The notes beneath the pieces were generated by a model that was not told the DNA's origin, searched no databases, and saw only the letters and a program-made list of their open reading frames with translations. From CBDCVO01 sp965223085 (GTDB lineage: Bacteria; Pseudomonadota; Gammaproteobacteria; Ga0077536), in the NCBI GenBank assembly GCA_965223085.1, contig OZ244981.1:1302001-1366000 (forward strand): DNA of 64,000 nucleotides, written 5' to 3'. The position numbers and the translations under genes were made by a program. This document shows positions 8,350 to 16,535 of this stretch, in pieces (position 1 is the first letter of the stretch; every line of letters starts with the position of its first letter).

Positions 8350-8814
8350 CTAAAATACGCCGACGGCCAAACCCATAGCTAAAGTCATGCCCAAATCTTT
8401 GAGTTGATCGAGATCATGTTTAGTGAAATCACCTACTAGAATTACCGGATCGCTCACCTCGCGCCAACCCAAACCAGTGATGATCCGCTCCATGCTCGCG
8501 CGGGCGCCCGTACCGTCGTTACCTGCCCGGATGAACATCGTATAAGGCAGGCCTTGGGTGTGGTCGAGGCAATCGTAGTAAATACGATCGAAGAAATATT
8601 TCATCGCTCCCGACATGTAGCCAAAGTTCTCGGGCGTGCCGAGAATTATCGCGTGCGCACTTTTGACCGCCTCCGCGCCGACTTCTAAGGCTTTAGTGAC
8701 AACCACCTCGACGTCGTCCACATCGGGATGCCGAGTGCCGGCAAGCACCGCGTCCAGCATCTGCTCAGTCGTGCCGGATTGCGAATGATAGACGATCAAC
8801 AAACACTTGCTCAT
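8350..8814 (-). CDS. Flavodoxin-like FMN-binding protein
   Basis: A 154-residue flavodoxin-fold protein. The FMN phosphate loop is YHSQSGTTEQM near residue 10, and AIILGTPENFGYMSGAMKYFFDRIYYDC is the second flavin-contact segment, as in WrbA- and flavodoxin-type NAD(P)H:quinone/FMN reductase relatives. RAGNDGTGARASMERIITGLGW matches small flavodoxin-family proteins of gammaproteobacteria. It lies just upstream of, and codirectional with, the Rieske oxygenase gene (63-base gap), so it could be the electron donor for it, but this is an inference from position. It is divergent from the alpha/beta hydrolase gene; the 50 bases between them must hold both promoters. Confidence 0.85.
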   Translation of the reverse strand: MSKCLLIVYHSQSGTTEQMLDAVLAGTRHPDVDDVEVVVTKALEVGAEAVKSAHAIILGTPENFGYMSGAMKYFFDRIYYDCLDHTQGLPYTMFIRAGNDGTGARASMERIITGLGWREVSDPVILVGDFTKHDLDQLKDLGMTLAMGLAVGVF

Positions 8815-8864
8815 GCCGCTATAGTACGCTCGATCGGCTCCAGTTCAGTATTCAGGAACGCTAT

Positions 8865-9761
8865 ATGAAGCAGCGAAAAGTAACCTTCGACGCGGCCACG
8901 ACCAGCGCTGGCGCCTACCGTTTTGCGCGCTGGCGGAACCCCGCGCCTAATTTGCTACTCGTACATGGTATGACATCATCTTATCTCTCCTGGCCGCGGG
9001 TGATCCGTTCTTTTAGCCATGATTACGACCTGATCGCACCTGATTTACGCGGACGCGGCCAGAATAGCTTGCTGCCGCCGCCGTACGGGCTCGACGCCCA
9101 CGTAGAGGACTTGTGCGCTTCCCTCGATCATTGCGAAATCGAGAAAACGATTTTTGTCGGGCACTCTCTGGGCGCCTACATCGGCTTGAAGTTCGCCCAC
9201 CGCTACCCACAGCGCGTACACGCCTTGGTTTTGGTCGATGGCGGTATCGCGCTGCCGCTGCCGCCGGGCAAAACAGCTGAGGAGACAATCAAAGGCATTC
9301 TAGGCCCAGCGCTGACACGCTTGGCACAAACATTTGCCAATAACGCCGCGTATCGCGAATTCTGGCGCGCCCACCCGGCGTTTCAAGATCCCGATGCTTG
9401 GAACACTGATATCGAAGCCTATATCGACTACGACCTCCAGGGTGAACCGCCGAGCTTGCGTTCACGGGTTAATCCCCAGGCCGTCAAAATCGACAGCTAC
9501 GGACCGCTAGATCCTAAGATGCCGAATTTGATCGACAGCGTCGAAGTGCCCATGCTCCTCCTCACCGCGCCCCGGGGCTTGATGAATCAAGATAAGCCCT
9601 TATTGCCGGTCACAGAAATAGCGACGAAGTGTCGCATTAATAAGCAATTACAGCACGTCAACATCGACGACACGAATCATTATTCGATCGTGCTTGGTGC
9701 CGGTGCTGCCCGCGTCGCCGCGGAAATTGATCGTTTCGTTGCGGCCTTGAATCTAAGCTAG
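8865..9761 (+). CDS. Alpha/beta hydrolase
   Basis: A 298-residue alpha/beta hydrolase. The oxyanion-hole segment is LLLVHGMTSSYLSW, the nucleophile elbow is FVGHSLGAYIGL (Ser near residue 103), and the C-terminal DDTNHYSIVLG supplies the catalytic His. It is related to the large esterase / haloalkane dehalogenase-like / epoxide hydrolase-like group; the HG-x-x substitution and DLRGRGQNS segment favour an esterase or C-C hydrolase. The next gene begins 10 bases after its stop, so the two are probably cotranscribed. A role with the nearby Rieske and StyA-like oxygenases is plausible, but no substrate can be named. Confidence 0.85.
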   Translation: MKQRKVTFDAATTSAGAYRFARWRNPAPNLLLVHGMTSSYLSWPRVIRSFSHDYDLIAPDLRGRGQNSLLPPPYGLDAHVEDLCASLDHCEIEKTIFVGHSLGAYIGLKFAHRYPQRVHALVLVDGGIALPLPPGKTAEETIKGILGPALTRLAQTFANNAAYREFWRAHPAFQDPDAWNTDIEAYIDYDLQGEPPSLRSRVNPQAVKIDSYGPLDPKMPNLIDSVEVPMLLLTAPRGLMNQDKPLLPVTEIATKCRINKQLQHVNIDDTNHYSIVLGAGAARVAAEIDRFVAALNLS

Positions 9762-9771
9762 GAAAACACCA

Positions 9772-10362
9772 ATGCAAGCGATAACGCGCACGCTCGATAT
9801 CGGCAAAACGATGAGGAACCTCGTCTGGTTTAGTTCCTTGCTACTAATCGCCCACATCGTGTCAGGCACGGTGCGGGCAACCGAACCAACGCCCGCACCT
9901 GAATTCACCCATACCGCACCCAGCGACTGGATCAACAGCGCTCCGCTACGGCTTACCGAGCTACGCGGTAAAGTCGTGCTCATGGATGTATGGACTTTCG
10001 GCTGCTGGAATTGTTATCGCTCGTTCCCGTGGTTGAAAGACCTAGAAACCCGGCTCGCGCAGAAAGACTTTCTCGTGATCGGGATCCATTCCCCGGAGTT
10101 TGAACACGAACGAGAACGCGACAAAGTAGTGCAAAAAATGGCCAAGTTCGGCCTCACGCATCCGGTGATGCTAGACAATGATTTTAGCTATTGGCGCGCA
10201 CTCGGCAACCGCTATTGGCCGGCGTTTTACTTGATCGACAAACGCGGGAACTTGCGCCACGTGTTCGTGGGTGAAACCCATGCCGGCGATCAGAATGCCC
10301 GCGCGATGGAACAGGCTATTAAAACGCTGCTCGCTGAATCTGCGGACCCTGAATCGGGCTAG
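9772..10362 (+). CDS. Exported thioredoxin-fold protein (TlpA/DipZ C-terminal type)
   Basis: A 196-residue protein with an N-terminal signal segment (MRNLVWFSSLLLIAHIVSGTVRA, cleavage probably near ATEPTPAPEF) and a redoxin domain. The active-site motif is FGCWNCYRSFPWL, a CxxC disulfide, followed by FLVIGIHSPEFEHERE and the cis-Pro region RYWPAFYLIDKRGNLRHVFVGE. This arrangement matches the C-terminal thioredoxin domain of DipZ and related periplasmic redoxins, which reduce or exchange disulfides. It starts ten bases after the hydrolase stop, with AGGA overlapping that stop codon; an internal ATG at 9811 is an alternative start directly before the signal segment. Its partner is unknown. Confidence 0.85.
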   Translation: MQAITRTLDIGKTMRNLVWFSSLLLIAHIVSGTVRATEPTPAPEFTHTAPSDWINSAPLRLTELRGKVVLMDVWTFGCWNCYRSFPWLKDLETRLAQKDFLVIGIHSPEFEHERERDKVVQKMAKFGLTHPVMLDNDFSYWRALGNRYWPAFYLIDKRGNLRHVFVGETHAGDQNARAMEQAIKTLLAESADPESG

Positions 10363-10367
10363 CAGTC

Positions 10368-10808
10368 TCAACTCGCCTCGAGCCAAAAGCTCACTGGCCC
10401 GTCGTTGACTAAAGCAACTTGCATAGCAGCGCCGAACACCCCGGCTTCGACCTGATGATGCGCGTTGCGGGCGGCAGCGACTAAATGTTCGAACAAATCA
10501 CGTCCGCGCCCGGGCTCGGCGGCGCGCGAAAAACTGGGACGCATGCCTTTGCGCGTGTCGGCCACCAAGGTGAATTGGGGCACCAGCAACAGACCACCGT
10601 TAACGTCCAACAACGAACGATTCATTTTCTGAGCTTTATCGGCAAATACGCGATAGTGCAATAAGCGCGCAAGCAAACGCTGCGCTTGCGCTTCGCCGTC
10701 GCTACGCTGCACCCCTACCAACACGAGCAGACCCCGTCCGATGGTAGCGACAGGTTCGCCAGCCACACTCACCGTGGCCTCATTAACGCGCTGCAAAAAT
10801 CCGATCAT
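10368..10808 (-). CDS. dtd: D-aminoacyl-tRNA deacylase
   Basis: A 146-residue deacylase that hydrolyses D-aminoacyl-tRNA (and Gly-tRNA-Ala), preventing D-amino acids from entering protein. The start MIGFLQRVNEATVSVAGEPVATIGRGLLVLVGV and the C-terminal GPVSFWLEA (the Gly-cisPro motif region) are family marks. The usual SQFTL motif reads PQFTL here (LLLVPQFTLVADTRKGMRPSF), a variant that also occurs in the family. It overlaps typA by four bases on the same strand, so translation is probably coupled. Its 3' end faces the thioredoxin-fold gene only five bases away. Confidence 0.95.
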   Translation of the reverse strand: MIGFLQRVNEATVSVAGEPVATIGRGLLVLVGVQRSDGEAQAQRLLARLLHYRVFADKAQKMNRSLLDVNGGLLLVPQFTLVADTRKGMRPSFSRAAEPGRGRDLFEHLVAAARNAHHQVEAGVFGAAMQVALVNDGPVSFWLEAS

Positions 10809-12625
10809 GCTGAACGTTGCCGCTCCAAACGCTTGCGATCGATTTCCGTCAGTTGGCGTTTGCGCAAACGAATAGCCGTTGGCGTGACTTCGACAAGTTC
10901 ATCATCTGCAATGAACTCCAACGCTTGCTCCAGATCAAAACGCAGCGGCGGTGTCAGCAAGATATTCTCGTCGCTCCCCGCAGCACGAATATTCGTCAAC
11001 TGTTTAGCCTTCATCGGATTGACGACCAGATCGTTTGCGCGCGCATGAATACCAACGATCATGCCTTCGTAAACCGCCTCGCCTGGCGCTATAAATAAAC
11101 GCCCCCGTTCTTGCAAATTAAACAGCGCGTAAGCCAGCGCCTGACCGGTCCCGTTTGCGATCAACACACCGTTTTGACGTTCGGCAATGGCGCCTGCCTT
11201 CATCGGCCCATAGCGCTCGAAACTATGGTAGAGAAGACCGGTGCCAGCGGTCGCGGTAAGAAACTCGGTGCGGAATCCGATCAAACCGCGCGCCGGGATC
11301 ACATAATCAAGCCGTACGCGGCCCTTACCATCGGGTTGCATCGCCGCAAGCTCGCCACGGCGGACGCCGACTTTCTCCATCACCGCACCCTGGTATTCAC
11401 TGGGCACGTCAAGCGTGAGTTGCTCGTAAGGCTCGTGTGCAACTCCGTCGAGGTGTTTGACGATTACGCGCGGTCGGCCCACTGAAAACTCGTAAGCTTC
11501 GCGGCGCATATTTTCGATCAAAATAGCGAGATGCAATTCACCGCGGCCAGAAACGATAAACTTCTGCGGATCAGGAGTCGCTGCAACGCTTAGCGCGACA
11601 TTGCTAATGAGCTCACGCTCGAGACGCTCGGCGAGTTGGCGTGAGGTTACAAACTGACCGGCGCGGCCCACAAAAGGGGAGTCCGACACTTCGAAACTCA
11701 TGCTAACCGTTGGTTCATCGACAACCAACGCTGGAAGAGCCTCGATGTGCTTAGGCGCACACAAAGTGTCCGAAATACGCACGCCTTCGATCCCTGTCGC
11801 CGCGATAATGTCACCAGCCTCGGCGGCGTCGCGCGATTTGCGTTGCAAACCCTCAAATCCGAGGATTTCGAGGATGCGCCCGGCGCGTTGCACACCGTCC
11901 TGAGTGACGATGACGACCGGCATATTCGGTCGCGCGGTACCGCGATTAATGCGGCCGATGGCGATCGCGCCTACGTAGCTCGAATAATCCAACGCGCTAA
12001 TTTGCATTTGAAACGGACCAGCGACGTCAACCGCCGGGCTCGGAACGTGTTGGATAATGGTCGTAAACAAAGCTGCCATATCTGTCTCCGCGCCGTCTGG
12101 TTCGAAACGCGCGTAACCTGCGGTTGCCGAGGTATAAACAGCCGGGAAATCGAGTTGCTCATCGGTTGCGCCGAGGCGATCAAAAAGGTCGAAAGTTTGA
12201 TCGAGAACCCAGTGAGGTCGTGCCTCTGCGCGATCGATTTTGTTGATAATGACAATCGGATTGAGCCCACGCGCAAACGCCTTCTGAGTAACGAACCGAG
12301 TTTGCGGCATCGGTCCATCTACAGCATCGACGAGCAACAGTACGGAATCTACCATCGATAAAATCCGTTCTACTTCGCCGCCAAAATCGGCGTGGCCCGG
12401 TGTATCAACAATATTAATGCGATAGCCGTGCCATTCGATGGCCGTGTTTTTTGCCAGTATCGTGATACCGCGTTCACGTTCAATGTCGTTGCTATCGAGA
12501 AGCCGCGCTTGCACGCTACCTCGAGCTGCTAACATACCCGATTGCTTCAGTAACTCGTCGACCAAAGTCGTTTTACCATGGTCAACATGCGCTATGATGG
12601 CGATATTACGTAATTGTTCTAACAA
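10805..12625 (-). CDS. typA: Ribosome-associated GTPase TypA/BipA
   Basis: A 606-residue translational GTPase of the EF-G superfamily that acts in 50S assembly and stress or low-temperature growth. G1 is IAHVDHGKTTL, G2 lies around ERERGITILAKN, G3 is VDTPGHADFGGEV and G4 is INKID. The middle and C-terminal domains carry SFEVSDSPFVGRAGQFVTSRQLAERLERE, SGRGELHLAILIENMRREAYEFSVGRPRV and the BipA-specific C-terminal region up to LTEIDRKRLERQ. Length is normal. It is transcribed first in a typA-dtd pair and is divergent from the DUF2007 gene. Confidence 0.97.
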   Translation of the reverse strand: MLEQLRNIAIIAHVDHGKTTLVDELLKQSGMLAARGSVQARLLDSNDIERERGITILAKNTAIEWHGYRINIVDTPGHADFGGEVERILSMVDSVLLLVDAVDGPMPQTRFVTQKAFARGLNPIVIINKIDRAEARPHWVLDQTFDLFDRLGATDEQLDFPAVYTSATAGYARFEPDGAETDMAALFTTIIQHVPSPAVDVAGPFQMQISALDYSSYVGAIAIGRINRGTARPNMPVVIVTQDGVQRAGRILEILGFEGLQRKSRDAAEAGDIIAATGIEGVRISDTLCAPKHIEALPALVVDEPTVSMSFEVSDSPFVGRAGQFVTSRQLAERLERELISNVALSVAATPDPQKFIVSGRGELHLAILIENMRREAYEFSVGRPRVIVKHLDGVAHEPYEQLTLDVPSEYQGAVMEKVGVRRGELAAMQPDGKGRVRLDYVIPARGLIGFRTEFLTATAGTGLLYHSFERYGPMKAGAIAERQNGVLIANGTGQALAYALFNLQERGRLFIAPGEAVYEGMIVGIHARANDLVVNPMKAKQLTNIRAAGSDENILLTPPLRFDLEQALEFIADDELVEVTPTAIRLRKRQLTEIDRKRLERQRSA

Positions 12626-12706
12626 GCTCGTGTTCCAGTTTCATCAAGACCCGCAAGGGGCGCGCCATTATACGCGGTCCTCGTGCAATATCCGGGCAAG
12701 GTCGTC

Positions 12707-13039
12707 ATGAAACGAATTTATACGAGTACTGATCTCGTCAGAATAGGTATGTTGCGCGCCAGCCTCGAAGCAAACGACATTCCCTGCATGTTGCGCAACG
12801 AATACCTAGGTGGCGCAGCCGGCGATATTCCGATCAATGAATGTTGGCCAGAATTGTGGATCCTCGATGAGCGAGACTTGGCTCGCGCCGAACAGGTATT
12901 AGCTCGCGCTTTGGCGACGGAGACAGTCATCGGCTCAGCGTGGCACTGTGAACGATGCGGGGAGCAGTGCGAGCCACAATTTGCTTTGTGTTGGCGCTGC
13001 GGTCAACCACGCGATCGCGACGATGAAAGCCCGGCTTAA
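12707..13039 (+). CDS. DUF2007 domain protein with C-terminal zinc ribbon
   Basis: About 110 residues. The N-terminal half MKRIYTSTDLVRIGMLRASLEANDIPCMLRNEYLGGAAGDIPINECWPELWI is the DUF2007 (putative signal-transducing, PII-like ferredoxin fold) pattern. The C-terminal half holds a double-CxxC zinc ribbon, WHCERCGEQCEPQFALCWRCGQPR. The frame extends to 12683, but ATG 12707 begins the recognisable domain. It is followed 17 bases later by ppx and probably shares its transcript. The function of the family is unknown. Confidence 0.83.
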   Translation: MKRIYTSTDLVRIGMLRASLEANDIPCMLRNEYLGGAAGDIPINECWPELWILDERDLARAEQVLARALATETVIGSAWHCERCGEQCEPQFALCWRCGQPRDRDDESPA

Positions 13040-13056
13040 GGAGGCGAATCGTCAAC

Positions 13057-14556
13057 ATGAGTGAGGGTTCATTGCCCGAATCGATCGCCGCCGTCGATCT
13101 CGGCTCGAATAGCTTTCATATGGTCGTCGCCCAACCACGTGGCTATGACTTTAAGGTTGTCGATCGCATGCGCGAGCCGATCCGACTCGCCGCGGGACTC
13201 GATGATCGCAACAACATTTCTCCCGCGGCGATCGAACGCGCTTTAGGTTGTCTCGAGCGCTTTGGGGAGCGGGTGGGCGGATTCTCGCCGGGTTCGGTAC
13301 GAGTCGTCGGCACTAACACGCTACGCAAAGCACGGAATGCGCAGGATTTTATTCATGCCGCAGAGGACGCGCTTGGTCACCCGATCGACATCGTCTCGGG
13401 CCATGAAGAAGCGCGACTTATCTACCTTGGAGTGTCCCATGGTTTGGCTGACAATGGCGAAATGCGTTTGGTAGTTGATATCGGTGGCGGCAGTACGGAA
13501 TTGATTTTGGGTCGCCGTTTCGAGCCGGAATACACGGAATCCTTGCACATGGGATGCGTTAGCATGACCTCGCGATTTTTTGGCGATGGGAAAATCGATC
13601 GCAAACGCATGCGTGCGGCTGTGATCGCGGCGCGCCAAGAATTCGAGCCCGTAGAAGAGACTTTACATCTGGCCGGATGGCAATCGGCGCTCGGTGCTTC
13701 CGGTACGATCCTGGCTATCCGCGACATTGTTATCACCCAAGCTTGGTCAGCGGAAGGCATCACGCCCGCTGCGCTGAGCAAACTTGTCGATGCCACCAGT
13801 GATGCCCGCAGCGCCGATGGACTCGGCAAGCTTGGGGTGTCGGTCGATCGGCGTCCGGTATTTGCCGGCGGTGTCGCGATTCTACGTGCGGCTTTTGAAG
13901 CCCTACGCATTGGGCAATTGATGGTCTCGCAAAGCGCGCTACGGGAGGGCTTGCTTTACGACCTGCTTGGTCGCATTCACGATGAAGATGTGCGCGACCG
14001 CACCGTCGAATCGCTGATCGAACGCTACCACCTGGATCGTTCGCAAGGCGTACGCATAAGTGCAACCGCGCAAATGTTATGGCGACAAGTCGCTGCTGAA
14101 TTCGGTATTTCTAGTGAAGAGCACGGACACTTATTACATCGCGCTGCCCTACTGCATGAGATCGGCCAAAGTATTTCGCATTCTCAATACCACAAACACA
14201 GCGCCTACCTGTTACGCAATTTGGAAATGCCGGGCTTCGCACGCGGCGAACAACGCCGCTTGGCTATCCTCGTACGCGCTCATCGGCGCAAGATGCCGCT
14301 CGCGGACATCCGCGACCTACCGCATCATTTTGCGCAACAAATGCTGCGCATCGCCCTCGTGTTCCGGCTCGCGGTCGTGCTTCATCGGCGCCGCAGTGCG
14401 AGCAACTCACCACCGGTAACCTTGAGCGCCGAACACACAACGCTGCGACTTCGTTTTCCGCGTGGCTGGCTTGAGGAACACCCGCTCACCTATGCCGACC
14501 TCGAACAAGAAGCCGCTTACGTGAAAACCGCAGGCTATAAACTTAAATTTAAGTAG
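13057..14556 (+). CDS. ppx: Exopolyphosphatase (Ppx/GppA family)
   Basis: A 499-residue enzyme that removes terminal phosphate from polyphosphate, opposing the Ppk1 encoded at 32653-34725. The N-terminal actin-like fold shows AAVDLGSNSFHMVVA (phosphate loop 1), VSGHEEARLIYLGV, and VVDIGGGSTELILGR (phosphate loop 2). The C-terminal HD-like region includes HRAALLHEIGQSISHSQYHKHSAYLLRN. This length with the HD-like domain fits Ppx or GppA; Ppx is preferred because the organism has Ppk1 and because gammaproteobacterial Ppx is about 500 residues. No pho-type promoter is seen before it. Confidence 0.93.
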   Translation: MSEGSLPESIAAVDLGSNSFHMVVAQPRGYDFKVVDRMREPIRLAAGLDDRNNISPAAIERALGCLERFGERVGGFSPGSVRVVGTNTLRKARNAQDFIHAAEDALGHPIDIVSGHEEARLIYLGVSHGLADNGEMRLVVDIGGGSTELILGRRFEPEYTESLHMGCVSMTSRFFGDGKIDRKRMRAAVIAARQEFEPVEETLHLAGWQSALGASGTILAIRDIVITQAWSAEGITPAALSKLVDATSDARSADGLGKLGVSVDRRPVFAGGVAILRAAFEALRIGQLMVSQSALREGLLYDLLGRIHDEDVRDRTVESLIERYHLDRSQGVRISATAQMLWRQVAAEFGISSEEHGHLLHRAALLHEIGQSISHSQYHKHSAYLLRNLEMPGFARGEQRRLAILVRAHRRKMPLADIRDLPHHFAQQMLRIALVFRLAVVLHRRRSASNSPPVTLSAEHTTLRLRFPRGWLEEHPLTYADLEQEAAYVKTAGYKLKFK

Positions 14557-14617
14557 TCGCTGCCCGCGCCGGCAGGCGCGCACTGACTCGTCACGCCGAA
14601 CGGCTACTACCTCTGTT

Positions 14618-14676
14618 ATGTGTCGTTTCCGTCCTCGTCGCTCCGGCCGACGAGCCGGTAAGACGAAAGGACACAT
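14618..14676 (+). repeat. Long imperfect inverted repeat after ppx
   Basis: The 5' arm ATGTGTCGTTTCCGTC followed by CTCGTCG pairs with the 3' arm CGACGAG ... GACGAAAGGACACAT, leaving a seven-base loop and a one-sided seven-base bulge. It lies 62 bases after the ppx stop in a 281-base gene-free stretch (14557-14837). It has no U-run, so it may be an mRNA-stabilising or factor-dependent 3' structure, or a small mobile repeat. No coding sequence is recognised in the rest of the stretch. Confidence 0.5.
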
Positions 14677-14837
14677 TACGCCGCCGGCTTGGTCTTTAAG
14701 GTCAAGGCGACGATAAAAAGAACCGCATGATTCAAATGACCGAAACACCAAGTCAGCGCACCCGCCGCACGGGTGGGTGGAGGGGTCAGGTCCTGAAGGA
14801 CCCCCATGTGGCCCCCCATGATTGCGATACAGTCGCT

Positions 14838-15665
14838 TCAATTAGCGTTGAACAGGCTCGGTACGGGCCCGGCCAACAACGGCCGTTTGAGAATGCAATG
14901 CTCCTTGGCAGCGAATATATGCGATACCCCGGCGTCGACGAAAAGCGCTATGTCTTCTACTAACATCTGCATCATGCGGTCGGTTTCTGGGCCTTGCAGG
15001 GTTGGTGCGATCCGACGGTCTATCCAGGCCTCGGCTTGGCCGATCATGGCGTCGATGTTTTCGAAGTCACCACCCAAAGCCGCTTTCAGATCGTCGCACA
15101 CACGCGACTCGATACGATGTCCCTGCACATATTTTTTGTACGGGAGAAAATCGACAAACTCGCGCGCCATCGTGCCGTGGCAGCTGTTCCAGTGGAGTTG
15201 CGCTTCTTCGAGCGTAAGATGCGGAAATCGCCGGGGAACGTAGTACACCTTCAATAAAGTGTTGTTCCAGGTCGCAGTGCAATCCTCACCAGTGAAGACT
15301 TGCGGAACTTCTATCGAGAACCAGAAATCGGAACGCGAGTGTTCGAGCCATGCAGCTTCGCCTGCATGAATTTCCTGAACGGCAGATTTGATCCCTGGGT
15401 CGGCGATGCCGCGTTTAAAATCCTCTAGGTCGTTAATCACCATTTGGTCGACAAAGTCATATGCATCTGGCGCAGTGCCGTACAGCTTCTGGAGGAGGAG
15501 ATTTATGTCATCGTCGTGCTGCGTTTCGGCTTTCGTTAACTGCCGTATGCCGAGTTTAGGTGCTACGGCTAGACACATATTGGCATGTTCACCGAGCCAG
15601 TATTCGGCGAAGTTTTCGAACGATACGTTTGTTTTTTTTCGGGCTACGTAGTTGAGTGTGATCAT
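14838..15665 (-). CDS. EthD-like dimeric alpha-beta barrel protein, two repeats
   Basis: A 275-residue protein that appears to hold two ferredoxin-like (dimeric alpha-beta barrel) modules of the EthD type. The first starts MITLNYVARKKTNVSFENFAEYWLGEHANMCLAVAPKLGIRQ and the second starts NTLLKVYYVPRRFPHLTLEEAQLHWNSCHGTMAREFVDFLPYKKYVQGH. The pattern W-x(3)-H-x(6-10)-P at the start of each module is the family hallmark. EthD-domain proteins take part in ether or aromatic degradation or in polyketide cyclisation and monooxygenation; the role here is unknown. It stands alone on its strand, bordered by the pseudogene region to the right. Confidence 0.7.
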   Translation of the reverse strand: MITLNYVARKKTNVSFENFAEYWLGEHANMCLAVAPKLGIRQLTKAETQHDDDINLLLQKLYGTAPDAYDFVDQMVINDLEDFKRGIADPGIKSAVQEIHAGEAAWLEHSRSDFWFSIEVPQVFTGEDCTATWNNTLLKVYYVPRRFPHLTLEEAQLHWNSCHGTMAREFVDFLPYKKYVQGHRIESRVCDDLKAALGGDFENIDAMIGQAEAWIDRRIAPTLQGPETDRMMQMLVEDIALFVDAGVSHIFAAKEHCILKRPLLAGPVPSLFNAN

Positions 15666-15841
15666 CGTCGGTCTATCGCAACGTCAGGTTTTATAGAGGT
15701 TAATGTTTAGGTGTTAATGGCGACATCCCTTGGGATGTCCCGATTACCCGACCGTCGAGAACCGATCACACGGGTAACGCGGCTTCACGCAAAGCGGTAG
15801 TCATTTGGACTTACGGAAAGCGCCGAGCACAGTAAACGATC

Positions 15842-16417
15842 CTATTTTGCATGGACTAAACAGTAGGGTGCATCGGCGACCGAGTCCAAGGTCTGCTGGT
15901 CGACGTCGGTTAGAAACGTCACGTGAACGCGATTGACCAACCCGGCGAAGCTCAGGGTAATACAAAGCTTCATAATTTCCGTTTGGTTAAAGTGTCGCGC
16001 CAAGTCCGCATATGAGCCTTCGTCGATGTTATTGTTCTTCTATAGTGCGTCGGTAAACGCTAAAACCGCGCGATCGACCTCGTCGAATACGTCACTGCTT
16101 TGCCAATCTGCGATCGATCGAACTTCTTCGTCTTTGAGAGCAACACTCCGACCGAACACCGTGTGCGTGGGAGTTCAGTAGTGACACGCATTAACACGGG
16201 ATGTTCTCAGCCAGGCAATCTCCCGATATCTCGGCGCGGCCGTTTCGTCAAGGTATATTGCTTGAAACATTCACTCGAACCCCGCCAAGAAAGTTACGTC
16301 ATTGCCGAAGATTTTCATGACGTTAAACACGCCGAAGCCACTATCTTCAAAACGCGCGTAGATCTCCGGTACCTCAGGAGAAGCGGAATCGGGTTCGATG
16401 AAAGGAATGCGGGCCAC
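15842..16417 (-). pseudogene. Carboxymuconolactone decarboxylase/AhpD-family pseudogene, three in-frame stops
   Basis: A continuous minus-strand frame of 192 codons from GTG 16417 to TAG 15842 reads as a CMD/AhpD-like protein: ARIPFIEPDSASPEVPEIY, VMKIFGNDVTFLAGFE, YREIAWLRTSRVNACHY, TPTHTVFGRSVALKDEEV and DVFDEVDRAVLAFTDAL are family-typical. It is interrupted by TGA at codon 49 (16273-16271), TGA at codon 81 (16177-16175) and TAG at codon 126 (16042-16040). The second TGA replaces the second Cys of the redox CxxC (CHYC). No frameshift is needed, so decay is by nonsense mutation only and looks recent. The TAG argues against a functional selenoprotein. The gene adjoins the left copy of the mobile repeat. 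Confidence 0.8.
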
Positions 16418-16477
16418 GCAGAACTCCAGATGAATGTTCGGGGTGCTCTCCAGGTTAAATATAACAAAAAAGTGTAA

Positions 16478-16497
16478 CCTCGGAGAATTCCCCGAGG
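16478..16497 (-). terminator. Possible minus-strand intrinsic terminator
   Basis: CCTCGG (16478-16483) and CCGAGG (16492-16497) form a perfect six-base stem. Read on the minus strand it is followed, after six bases, by TTTTTTG. The offset of the T-run makes it a weak candidate. It lies between the repeat element and the CMD pseudogene and could block read-through from the repeat. Confidence 0.35.
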
Positions 16498-16535
16498 CTA
16501 GCAACAGCGGAAGATTAAGCTGGTGCTCATGGTGC

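Noticed and set aside
11747..12361. A 204-codon frame opposite typA
   Set aside because: Antisense shadow of a conserved GTPase gene with no recognisable domain.
16175..16177. Selenocysteine codon in the CMD/AhpD-like gene
   Set aside because: The same frame also has a TAG and another TGA with no role, so simple decay explains all three; kept only as an alternative to test.
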